From: UBA6921 sp964532385
GTDB lineage: Bacteria; Pseudomonadota; Gammaproteobacteria; SG8-11
Direction: 5' to 3'
Length of the DNA stretch: 6,959 nucleotides
Assembly: GCA_964532385.1 (NCBI GenBank)
Contig: CAZHHW010000143.1
Location: forward strand, 1 to 6,959
This document shows, one piece after another, positions 1 through 5,960 of this stretch. Made by a program: the position numbers and the translations under genes. How positions within the stretch are numbered: the first letter of the stretch is position 1; every line of letters begins with the position of its first letter. The notes under the pieces were generated by a model. That model did not search any database. It saw only the letters and a list, made by a program, of their open reading frames with translations, and was not told the DNA's origin.

Positions 1-76
<76 letters not shown>

Positions 77-148
77 ATTCCTACATAGGCGATAGCCTCG
101 CGCCCCACGGCGGCAGACGAGACCGCCCAATCGCTTTATATAGTCGCC

Positions 149-222
149 GTCTGAGTGGCAGAGTGGTCATGCAGCGGCCTGCAAAGCCGTTGACGTCGGT
201 TCGATTCCGGCCTCAGCCTCCA
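149..222 (+). tRNA. cysT: tRNA-Cys (anticodon GCA)
   Basis: 74-nt tRNA with encoded CCA. D stem GCA/TGC (158-160, 170-172), anticodon stem GCGGC/GCCGT around loop 179-185 with GCA at 181-183, T stem GTCGG/CCGGC around TTCGATT. The discriminator U expected by cysteinyl-tRNA synthetase is present just before CCA. The acceptor stem GTCTGAG against CTCAGCC has a single U-C mismatch at the second pair; the other six pairs are canonical. The 77-148 spacer holds no second promoter that I can support, so the gene is likely processed from a transcript shared with tRNA-Gly. Three bases after the gene is a 7+7 AT-rich dyad (225-239) too weak to count as a terminator. Confidence 0.95.
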
Positions 223-581
223 ATAGAATTGTCAATTCTTTGATCCCCGCACGTACCTCTGGTATCTGTGACTGTAACATTTGCACATATCCCCAGAGCC
301 AATGCTCAGCTTGGCTGGAGGGAGACGAGACAACGCAACCAGAAGCGTGTAAACACTCTGGAAAAATTTACCGTGCGATGGTGCAGAGAAATTTATTCAG
401 GAGCTGAGAAAATACGCGCGGCTGAAAGTAAAACTCAGATAATTTTGATGTATCAGGTCGTGTCCATTTGTCAGCGGTTATGCCTGAATTTGCCGCGGAC
501 CGCATGATAAGATTTGACTTGGAAAAGTATCTCACGCACTCAGGACCTGTATTTTTAATTTTTAAAATCGAGGGGTTATTT
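223..581. other. 359-base gap between tRNA-Cys and the lipoprotein operon, no gene seen
   Basis: No credible coding region: the short open frames lack ribosome sites and recognisable products. Visible structure: an AT-rich perfect dyad AGAATTG/CAATTCT at 225-239; a promoter-like TTGATC (240-245), 17 bases, TATCTG (263-268); and a hairpin AGCCAA (297-302) / TTGGCT (311-316), extendable by CC/GG past a two-base bulge. A strongly AT-rich tract at 551-568 just before the first operon gene contains -10-like words (TTTAAT 554-559, TAAAAT 563-568) without a matching -35. The operon promoter must lie somewhere here, but I cannot place it with confidence. If transcription starts near 275, the mRNA has a leader of about 300 nt. 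Confidence 0.5.
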
Positions 582-1259
582 ATGAGACGAAGCAATTTTA
601 TTTCGCTTCTGGCATCTGCAGCATTGTGTTGTACGTTAGTGGGTTGCGCTACCGAGAGCTCGAAATCGCTGGCGATCCAGCAGGTCGAAACGGCCAGCAA
701 ACCTTACACCGGAACGCGCACGCCGATTTCTATTGGCAAGTTCGACAATCGTTCCAGCTACATGCGCGGCATTTTCTCGGACGGTGACGACCGTTTGGGT
801 AGCCAAGCCAAGACCATCCTGATCACGCATCTGCAACAAACCAACCGCTTTAACGTGCTTGATCGGGACAATATGAAGGAAATCAGCCAGGAAGCCACGC
901 TTGGCAACAAGGCTCAAAAGCTGAAAGGCGCCGATTATGTCGTGACCGGAGATGTGACCGAGTTCGGTCGTAAGGAAGTGGGTGACCAACAGTTATTCGG
1001 CATTCTGGGACGAGGCAAATCACAAGTTGCCTATGCGAAGGTCAGTTTGAATATTGTCAACACTGCCACTTCAGAAGTGGTTTTCTCAAGCCAAGGCGCG
1101 GGGGAGTACGCGCTATCAAACCGTGAAGTCATCGGTTTTGGTGGCACGGCCAGTTATGATTCGACGCTCAATGGCAAAGTGCTTGATTTAGCGATTCGTG
1201 AAGCTGTAAATCATTTTGCCGCGGCGATCGATGATGGCTCATGGCAGCCTAACAAATAA
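582..1259 (+). CDS. CsgG/HfaB-family outer-membrane lipoprotein
   Basis: 225 aa. The ATG at 582 is preceded by GAGGGG (570-575) at six bases and opens a lipoprotein signal peptide (basic MRR, hydrophobic core, lipobox LVGC with Cys22). An in-frame start at 468 would bury this signal behind 38 residues and is rejected. The mature part fits the CsgG family: PISIGKFDNR (48-57), a RFNVLDR segment (89-95) and GADYVVTGDVTEF (116-128). Two Gly/Ser-rich stretches at about 129-150 and 172-195 match the places where CsgG inserts its membrane hairpins. In CsgG the protein is a pore for curli export. No curli genes are nearby, so that substrate should not be assumed. The neighbours (DUF4810 and DUF799 lipoproteins) match the Neisseria NMB1164-1163-1162 set. 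Ala at mature position +2 predicts outer-membrane sorting. The family is confident; the substrate is unknown. Confidence 0.9.
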   Translation: MRRSNFISLLASAALCCTLVGCATESSKSLAIQQVETASKPYTGTRTPISIGKFDNRSSYMRGIFSDGDDRLGSQAKTILITHLQQTNRFNVLDRDNMKEISQEATLGNKAQKLKGADYVVTGDVTEFGRKEVGDQQLFGILGRGKSQVAYAKVSLNIVNTATSEVVFSSQGAGEYALSNREVIGFGGTASYDSTLNGKVLDLAIREAVNHFAAAIDDGSWQPNK

Positions 1260-1279
1260 TCAAGAATTTTCGAGGCAGC

Positions 1280-1645
1280 ATGAACACTAAGAAACACCAA
1301 CTAGCCATCCGGGCCTTTTCTGTTATAGGCGCTGCCTTACTTTTCGCCGGTTGTGCGACGCCCAAAACGTTGTATCAGTGGGAAAGATATCAACCGCAGG
1401 TTTACGAATATTTCAATGGGCAAGGCAAAGGGCCTGAAGCGCAGATCAGCGTGCTGGAGGAAGATCTACAGAAAATCCGCGCCAAGGGAAATATGCCGCC
1501 GCCTGGATATCATGCCCACCTTGGGATGCTGTATTCGCAAATCGGCAAAGATGACCGGTTGGTAGCAGAGCTTCTGGCAGAAAAAGAGCTTTATCCGGAA
1601 TCTTCGGCCTATATGGATTTTTTGTTAAAAAAACTCAAGAAATGA
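1280..1645 (+). CDS. DUF4810-family small lipoprotein
   Basis: 121 aa, starting 20 bases after the previous stop with GAGG at 1272-1275. The lipoprotein signal peptide ends in lipobox LFAGC, giving Cys25 followed by Ala, so outer-membrane anchoring is expected. The mature part shows the DUF4810 pattern: an aromatic YQWERYQPQVYEYF block (32-45), then a helical QISVLEEDLQKIRAKG segment. After that come PPPGYHAHLGMLYSQIGKDD (73-92) and EKELYPESSAYMDFLLKKL near the end, which is a TPR-like helical layout. No enzyme motif is visible. It lies between the CsgG-like and DUF799 genes in a conserved triad, so an accessory role in the same envelope complex is the reasonable inference; its biochemical function is not known to me. 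Confidence 0.88.
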   Translation: MNTKKHQLAIRAFSVIGAALLFAGCATPKTLYQWERYQPQVYEYFNGQGKGPEAQISVLEEDLQKIRAKGNMPPPGYHAHLGMLYSQIGKDDRLVAELLAEKELYPESSAYMDFLLKKLKK

Positions 1646-1655
1646 GAATTTTAAA

Positions 1656-2315
1656 ATGCGCATAAGACGATCCGGATTATTTATCTCCTTGTTGGTGTCA
1701 ATACTTGCCACGGGTTGTGCCACTGTCCAACCCTACGATTATACAACCTACAGGCAAAGCCATCCCCGCTCGATTCTCATCTTGCCTCCGGTGAATAATT
1801 CACCGGATGTGAATGCGACTTACAGTGTGTTTTCGCAGCTCGCTTATCCGTTGGCCGAATCCGGTTACTATATTTTCCCGGTTGCGCTTGTCGATGAAAC
1901 ATTCAAGCAAAACGGGCTTACCGTGCCTGCCGATATTCATGCGCTCGCTCCCGCCAAACTACAGCAGATCTTCGGCGCAGATGCGGCGCTGTATGTGGTG
2001 ATCACGCAATACGGTTCGACTTACACCATCATAAATAGCGCAGCGGTAGTCACCGCCAGTGCCAAGTTGGTGGATCTGAAAAACGGTAACCTACTGTGGC
2101 AAGGCGCGGCGACGGCTTCAAGTGAAGAAAGCCAGGGTAATTCCAATGGTGGCTTGGCCGGGTTGTTGATTGCCGCGATTGTTAATCAAATTGCCAATAA
2201 CATAATGGATGCAAGTTACAGAGTTGCGGGTGTCACCAGTCAGAGGTTGCTGCTGGCAAGGCAACCGAATGGGATCCTGAATGGCCCGCGATCACCGAAC
2301 TACGGGAAGGATTGA
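1656..2315 (+). CDS. DUF799 (GNA1162-like) lipoprotein
   Basis: 219 aa, third gene of the operon, 10 bases after the DUF4810 stop. The ribosome site is poor (only GAGA upstream), so translational coupling is likely. The signal peptide has lipobox LATGC with Cys21 and Ala at +2. DUF799 hallmarks are clear: PRSILILPPVNNSPDVNATY (about 37-56), PLAESGYYIFPVALVDETF (about 66-84), QNGLTVPADIH, then FGADAALYVVITQYGSTY (about 106-123), VDLKNGNLLWQG, and a Gly/Ala/Ile-rich stretch (about 165-185). The family includes N. meningitidis GNA1162 (NMB1162), a surface lipoprotein studied as a vaccine candidate. The fold is reported to resemble periplasmic assembly components; its exact job is unsettled. The stop at 2313-2315 is followed by a 5-bp hairpin CTCAG/CTGAG (2327-2339) without a T-run. 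Confidence 0.9.
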   Translation: MRIRRSGLFISLLVSILATGCATVQPYDYTTYRQSHPRSILILPPVNNSPDVNATYSVFSQLAYPLAESGYYIFPVALVDETFKQNGLTVPADIHALAPAKLQQIFGADAALYVVITQYGSTYTIINSAAVVTASAKLVDLKNGNLLWQGAATASSEESQGNSNGGLAGLLIAAIVNQIANNIMDASYRVAGVTSQRLLLARQPNGILNGPRSPNYGKD

Positions 2316-2371
2316 TAGAAGCTCCGCTCAGGTTCTGAGGGCGATAATAAATATAGGCGCATGAAGGGAAT

Positions 2372-2426
2372 CGAGCGGGGGTCATCTGCAGCAACCCTTG
2401 CTCGTGTATCCCGGACGGTTGTTTTT
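2372..2426 (+). terminator. Strong hairpin with an overlapping alternative stem and T-run
   Basis: Hairpin A: CGAGCGGGGGT (2372-2382) pairs with ACCCTTGCTCG (2394-2404), 11 pairs including two G-U, with an 11-base loop. It has no T-run directly after it. Hairpin B: AGCAACC (2390-2396) pairs with GGTTGTT (2417-2423), seven pairs including one G-U, with a 20-base loop, ending in TTTTT (2422-2426). The stems share 2394-2396, so only one can form at a time. The simplest reading is an end signal for the lipoprotein operon that protects tRNA-Leu from read-through; a switch is possible but unproven. Confidence 0.4.
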
Positions 2427-2517
2427 ACATGGTGCCGCTTATTGACATCTGTGCTCGTGTGTCTCATTTCGATTCCGAAAATTGAAGCTTAAGTCAGATG
2501 ACGGGTATCTTTTCCTG

Positions 2518-2554
2518 CTTTCATCGCTCGACGCCTCCAGTTACAATACGGGCC
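2518..2554 (+). promoter_or_regulatory. Probable tRNA-Leu promoter
   Basis: TACAAT at 2542-2547 is a five-of-six match to the sigma70 -10 box and is followed by a G+C-rich discriminator (CGGGCCC). That is typical of stable-RNA promoters under stringent control. Transcription would start near 2554, 12 bases before the tRNA. The -35 region (around 2518-2524) is poor. A second, weaker pair is TTGAAG (2482-2487) with TATCTT (2506-2511). The tRNA needs its own promoter here because it is cut off from tRNA-Gly/Cys by the operon. Confidence 0.5.
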
Positions 2555-2565
2555 CTTCGCATGCA

Positions 2566-2654
2566 GCCCGAGTGGCGGAATAGGTAGACGCTACGGACTT
2601 AAAATCCGTTGCCTGGAAACGGGCGTGCCGGTTCAATTCCGGCCTTGGGCACCA
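2566..2654 (+). tRNA. leuZ: tRNA-Leu (anticodon UAA)
   Basis: 89-nt class II tRNA. The acceptor stem GCCCGAG pairs with CTTGGGC (one G-U), discriminator A, CCA encoded. The anticodon stem ACGGA/TCCGT surrounds loop 2598-2604 with TAA at 2600-2602. The long variable arm GCCTG-GAAA-CGGGC is typical of leucine tRNAs, and the T stem is GCCGG/CCGGC. In E. coli the equivalent gene directly follows tRNA-Cys; here it lies about 2.3 kb away. Its 3' end is partly repeated downstream of the fic gene (4137-4149). Confidence 0.97.
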
Positions 2655-2665
2655 ATCGTGGTGTA

Positions 2666-2684
2666 GACCTTCTTGCGGAAGGTC
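2666..2684 (+). terminator. Hairpin just after tRNA-Leu
   Basis: GACCTTC (2666-2672) and GAAGGTC (2678-2684) form a perfect 7-bp stem with loop TTGCG, starting 12 bases after the CCA end. No T-run follows (ACTTGTATCC), so it may be a 3'-trailer processing or stabilising hairpin, or a poor terminator. The remaining stretch to 2836 shows no gene. Confidence 0.35.
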
Positions 2685-2836
2685 ACTTGTATCCTGATAT
2701 CCGACAAACACCACACCACCACCTCGCAGCGATCCCGCCGCAACGCTCGTCCGCGATTAAACGCGTTGCAGATCGGTGTCGAGAAACGCATCTCTATGTG
2801 TGGACGGAAAAGTGGACAAGATGATGCTGTAATTAT

Positions 2837-2865
2837 TTGTATCCTTCTGATTTATTTTGTATAAA
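2837..2865 (+). promoter_or_regulatory. Probable fic promoter
   Basis: TTGTAT (2837-2842), exactly 17 bases, then TATAAA (2860-2865) within an AT-rich stretch. The -10 matches five of six bases, the -35 three of six. The predicted start near 2872 leaves a leader of about 16 nt before the ATG at 2888. It also excludes the upstream TTG at 2837 as the initiation codon, because that codon is part of the -35 box. Confidence 0.55.
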
Positions 2866-2887
2866 GTTCATAAATCATGCGGACACG

Positions 2888-4096
2888 ATGGCGGACAAAA
2901 TGACAATAATTGATCGTGGCGAAGCCGTCAGCATGATGGAACCTCTTCTGTTATCAGAAACCTCTCGCCATAGGCACAAATTACTAGACATGGCGGTCGA
3001 GCTTGCGAGTCGCTCCAGCGGCTTTCGGCGCAGTTTGCCCAGCGGAGTGCAGGTTGCCCTCTCGGATTTAGTGCGCGCCATGAATTGTTATTACAGCAAT
3101 CTGATTGAAGGTCACGACACCCATCCTATCGAGATCGAACGCGCACTAAAAAATGACTACAGTGCTGACATCAAAAAAAGCAATTTGCAGCTCGAAGCCA
3201 TGGCGCATATCGAGGTGCAAAAATGGATTGATCACGGGACACTTCAGGCACGCGCGACTGCATCAGATGCCGTGAAAGAAATCCACCGCCGTTTTGGTGA
3301 ACTGCTGCCCGAAGACATGCGGATTGTTGAAGATCCCGAGTCCGGCGAGCGTACGCGGATGATCCCCGGAGAGTTGCGTCACCGTGATGTCAAGGTCGGG
3401 CAACACATTGCGATCAGTCCGGGTGCGGTGCCACGTTTTTTAGCGCGATTTGAGGCCGCCTATAACATGTTGGGCAAGGCTGAAACGATACTCGCAGCGG
3501 CGGCGGCGCATCACCGCCTGTTGTGGATACATCCATTTTTGGATGGCAATGGACGCGTGGCGCGCTTGATGTCTTATGCGATGTTGCGCGAAACATTAGA
3601 CACCGGAGGCTTATGGTCGATTGCGCGCGGATTGGCGCGTAGCGTTCGAGACTACAAAAGTCACTTGGCGGCATGCGACTTGCCCCGGCGCAATGATCTT
3701 GATGGACGCGGGCACTTGAGCGAAGAAGCGCTGGCGGAGTTTACGCGCTACTTTTTGGAAACGTGTCTGGATCAAGTGGCCTTCATGGAGCAATTGGTGC
3801 AACCGGATAAGCTGCGCGCGCGCATCATGCGGTGGGCTTCGGCAGAAATCCAAGCAGGCACCTTGCCCGCGCAAACGACGAACCTACTCGAAGCAATTCT
3901 CTTTCGTGGTGAGCTACCGCGCGGCGATGTCGCTAACGTGCTAGGGAACAGTCCACGGCATGCGCGTCGCGTGGTATCACCACTGTTGGAACGCGGCATC
4001 TTGGTCGCCGACGATGCGCGCGCTCCACTGCGACTTGCATTGCCTGCCAACTTAGCGCACCTGTGGATGCCGGGACTCTTTCCTGAAGTCGCGTAG
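2888..4096 (+). CDS. Fic-family protein (probable AMP transferase, self-inhibited type)
   Basis: 402 aa from the ATG at 2888 (ATG 2900 is also possible; both ribosome sites are weak). A TTG 51 bases upstream is rejected because it overlaps the probable promoter. The order of parts follows the common long Fic proteins. N-terminal helices carry the inhibition motif SNLIEG (S70, E74, G75), whose Glu blocks ATP in class II Fic enzymes. A flap-like segment PGELRHRDVKVG is at 160-171. The catalytic motif HPFLDGNGRVAR is at 215-226, with His215 as the presumed base, Asp219 for Mg/phosphate and Arg226 for ATP. A C-terminal winged-helix-like region lies at about 330-400 (RGDVANVLGNSPRHARRVVSPLLERGILV). 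All key residues are present, so it should be active once inhibition is relieved. The reaction is likely transfer of AMP from ATP to a hydroxyl of a protein; the target is unknown. No separate antitoxin gene is adjacent, as expected when inhibition is built in. It is a cytoplasmic, stand-alone gene beside tRNA-Leu. Confidence 0.93.
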   Translation: MADKMTIIDRGEAVSMMEPLLLSETSRHRHKLLDMAVELASRSSGFRRSLPSGVQVALSDLVRAMNCYYSNLIEGHDTHPIEIERALKNDYSADIKKSNLQLEAMAHIEVQKWIDHGTLQARATASDAVKEIHRRFGELLPEDMRIVEDPESGERTRMIPGELRHRDVKVGQHIAISPGAVPRFLARFEAAYNMLGKAETILAAAAAHHRLLWIHPFLDGNGRVARLMSYAMLRETLDTGGLWSIARGLARSVRDYKSHLAACDLPRRNDLDGRGHLSEEALAEFTRYFLETCLDQVAFMEQLVQPDKLRARIMRWASAEIQAGTLPAQTTNLLEAILFRGELPRGDVANVLGNSPRHARRVVSPLLERGILVADDARAPLRLALPANLAHLWMPGLFPEVA

Positions 4097-4119
4097 CATT
4101 TCTACGTTGATGATGCTTT

Positions 4120-4149
4120 CGGTTCGACGTATGTCTGGCCTTGGCACCA
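4120..4149 (+). repeat. Degenerate copy of the tRNA-Leu 3' end
   Basis: GGCCTTGGCACCA (4137-4149) equals the tRNA-Leu end GGCCTTGGGCACCA (2641-2654) minus one G. Upstream, CGGTTC (4120-4125) matches CGGTTC of the T arm (2629-2634), with five extra bases in between. Together they read as a decayed T-arm and acceptor end, lying just past the fic stop. Such partial tRNA ends mark the far side of elements that integrate into tRNA genes. No integrase is present, and chance remains possible. Confidence 0.45.
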
Positions 4150-4161
4150 CCTCACTTACTT

Positions 4162-4184
4162 AAAAAATTCCGACGTCGTTACGG
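4162..4184 (-). terminator. Weak possible ggt terminator
   Basis: Reading the minus strand, the ggt stop lies within a short CCG/CGG-closed palindromic stretch (CGACGTCG at 4171-4178) followed by six Ts (4167 down to 4162). The stem is too short to be convincing. The 82 bases between the converging fic and ggt genes contain no other end signal. Confidence 0.2.
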
Positions 4185-5834
4185 TGGTGTTTGTGTCCAC
4201 GCTTTCCCTTGTCCGCGCGGGTCGCTGGCGGCGGACACTCCCGTTTTTCGGTCCCATAACACCGCCTGCATATCGCCGTAACGTTCCGTCACGCGTTCCA
4301 GGCGGTGGCCGAGTTTTTCCAGCTCGCTGTGTTGTTCCGCGCTCAAGGCATCGGCTTCATAGAAGATCTGATCGGGTACAAATTGATGATGCAAGCGCGG
4401 CAGTGTCACCATGTCCGCGGCGCTGCCGCCACGCGCGAATTCCAGTGCCGCCAGCAACACCATGCTGATGATGCGGCTGCCGCCCGGTGTACCCAGCACG
4501 GCGACTCCGCGTTCGTTTTCTAGAAAGGTGGGTGTCATGCTCGACAGCGGCCGTTTGCCGGGTGCAATGGCGTTGGCATCGCCACCCACCAAACCATACG
4601 CATTGGGTGCGCCGGGTTTGGCGGCGAAGTCGTCCATTTCGTCGTTCAGCAGCACCCCGGTGCCCGGCGGGATGAACCCGGAACCGAAGGCGTAATTCAC
4701 CGTGAGCGTGGCGGCGACGCGATTCCCGTCACGATCCAGAATTGAAAAATGCGTGGTGTCGGGACCTTGCTGCACGGGGACTTCCGTGGGCAATGCGCTG
4801 CTGGGCGTGGCGCGGTCGAGGCGCATCGCGGCGCGCAAGCCGGCGGCGTAAAAAGGATGCAGCAATTGTTTGACGGGTATCGTAACGAAGCCGGGATCGC
4901 CCAAGTATTCGGCACGATCGCGGTAGGCACGGCGCATGGTTTCAACCAGCAAATGTTTTTGCACGGAGGGTTCCAGGGAGGCGAAGGGGTAACCGCGCAA
5001 AATGTTGAGCATTGTCACCAAGGCCACGCCGCCCGAGGAAGGTGGGGGCGCCGAGGTGATGCGCATGCCGTGGTATTCACCGCGTATGGGCGCGCGTTCG
5101 ATGATTTTGTACGTGGCTAAATCTTCGAGCGTCCAGAGGCCGCCCGCGTTGCGTACACCGTCGACCAGTTTTTTGGCGATTTCGCCGCGATAAAAACCCG
5201 CTGCGCCGCGTTTGGCAAGTGACGTTAACACGTCGGCCAATTCGGGTTGTTTCAGGATAAATCCCGGCGGCGGCGGTTTGCCTTGATCCAGCAGGCCGGG
5301 CGCCTGTATCAATGCCGCCACGCGCAACTCCGCAATGCGCTGATAAAATTCGCTGGTTGCAAATCCTTCACGCGCCAGGCGGATCGCAGGCGCCAGCGTG
5401 CGATGCAGCGGCAAACGGCCATATTTTTTGGCGAGATGTTCCAGTGCCGCCGGTGTGCCCGGAATCGCCGCGGACAAGGGGCCATCCAGTGACAAATTCG
5501 CCACCACGTTGCCTTGGGCATCCAGATACATATCGCGCGTGGCCACGCGCGGTGCGGTTTCGCGGCCGTCGATGAAGGTTTCAAAACCATCGCGGGCGCG
5601 ATGCAGCAACCAGAATCCGCCGCCGCCCAGTCCACAACTCATCGGCGCCACCACGGCCAGTGCCGCGGTGACCGCGACGGCGGCATCGAAGGCATTGCCG
5701 CCGGTGTTGAGGATTTCCATGCCGGCATCGGTGGCGAGCGGGTGAGCGCTGGCAATCGCCGCCGCAGGCGGCGGGACTGCGTAGGCGGGAAAAACCAGCA
5801 ACAAGAAAACAAGCGGGATAAACAGGCGGCGCAT
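4179..5834 (-). CDS. ggt: Gamma-glutamyltransferase (glutathione hydrolase) precursor
   Basis: 551 aa. The ATG at 5834 gives a clean Sec signal peptide (MRR, hydrophobic core, cleavage after AYA near residue 19), so the enzyme is periplasmic; 39 upstream in-frame residues would hide it and are rejected. GGT cleaves the gamma-glutamyl bond of glutathione and related compounds, transferring it to water or amino acids. The precursor self-cleaves before Thr360 in DTTHFS, giving a large subunit (about 20-359) and a small one (360-551, 192 aa). Visible motifs: Arg91 in DGRETAP, which binds the substrate carboxylate; LLNDEMDDF (395-403); a full lid loop around PGAPNAYGLVGGDAN (407-421); PLSSMTPT (429-436); and GTPGGSRI (448-455). 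All match the E. coli enzyme, and the length is normal. The ribosome site is weak (GAAG three bases before the ATG). It lies just beyond the terminator of coaD-fdx, on the same strand. Confidence 0.96.
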   Translation of the reverse strand: MRRLFIPLVFLLLVFPAYAVPPPAAAIASAHPLATDAGMEILNTGGNAFDAAVAVTAALAVVAPMSCGLGGGGFWLLHRARDGFETFIDGRETAPRVATRDMYLDAQGNVVANLSLDGPLSAAIPGTPAALEHLAKKYGRLPLHRTLAPAIRLAREGFATSEFYQRIAELRVAALIQAPGLLDQGKPPPPGFILKQPELADVLTSLAKRGAAGFYRGEIAKKLVDGVRNAGGLWTLEDLATYKIIERAPIRGEYHGMRITSAPPPSSGGVALVTMLNILRGYPFASLEPSVQKHLLVETMRRAYRDRAEYLGDPGFVTIPVKQLLHPFYAAGLRAAMRLDRATPSSALPTEVPVQQGPDTTHFSILDRDGNRVAATLTVNYAFGSGFIPPGTGVLLNDEMDDFAAKPGAPNAYGLVGGDANAIAPGKRPLSSMTPTFLENERGVAVLGTPGGSRIISMVLLAALEFARGGSAADMVTLPRLHHQFVPDQIFYEADALSAEQHSELEKLGHRLERVTERYGDMQAVLWDRKTGVSAASDPRGQGKAWTQTPP

Positions 5835-5841
5835 GAGCTTC

Positions 5842-5847
5842 AGTATA
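5842..5847 (-). promoter_or_regulatory. Possible ggt -10 box
   Basis: TATACT on the minus strand matches the -10 consensus at five of six positions. Seven bases further on lies the ATG, so a transcript from here would be leaderless or nearly so. The matching -35 position falls inside the upstream terminator hairpin and is poor (CCTTTT). The alternative is expression by read-through of that terminator. Confidence 0.3.
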
Positions 5848-5855
5848 GATGCGCG

Positions 5856-5889
5856 CACAAAAATAAAAGGCTCCGTAAATGGAGCCTTT
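5856..5889 (-). terminator. Intrinsic terminator of the coaD-fdx transcript
   Basis: On the minus strand AAAGGCTCC and GGAGCCTTT form a perfect 9-bp stem (5889-5881 with 5874-5866) around a 6-base loop, followed by TTTTATTTTTG. The T-rich tail is on the minus side only; the plus side has just TTTA. It therefore serves transcription coming from fdx, about 245 bases upstream. Confidence 0.8.
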
Positions 5890-5960
5890 AGGGAAACGCC
5901 GATTAATTCATGAAAGGTCACTATTTCTTCTTTGTTCTGAAGAACCAGCATGCGTCAAGC

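Noticed and set aside
468..581. Upstream start at 468 for the CsgG-like gene
   Set aside because: It lacks a ribosome site and would place 38 residues ahead of a perfect lipoprotein signal peptide. The ATG at 582 has a good GAGGGG site.
2400..2460. Direct repeat TGCTCGTGT at 2399-2407 and 2452-2460
   Set aside because: Only nine bases and two copies with no further pattern; likely chance.
2442..2470. Perfect -35 box TTGACA at 2442-2447 as an extra promoter
   Set aside because: No acceptable -10 box at 16-18 bases (CATTTC or TCATTT); the TACAAT box nearer tRNA-Leu is a better candidate.
2704..4194. 11-bp inverted repeat ACAAACACCAC (2704-2714) / GTGGTGTTTGT (4184-4194) flanking fic
   Set aside because: Several 11-bp inverted pairs are expected by chance in 7 kb, and the right copy lies inside the end of the ggt coding region. 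It does not look like transposon ends, and no transposase is present.
4184..5891. Long open frames on the plus strand opposite ggt
   Set aside because: They have Arg/Pro-rich compositions with no family motifs, and are shadows of the G+C-rich ggt coding strand.
5835..5951. Upstream start at 5951 for ggt
   Set aside because: It would run translation through the terminator hairpin and bury the signal peptide behind 39 unrelated residues.
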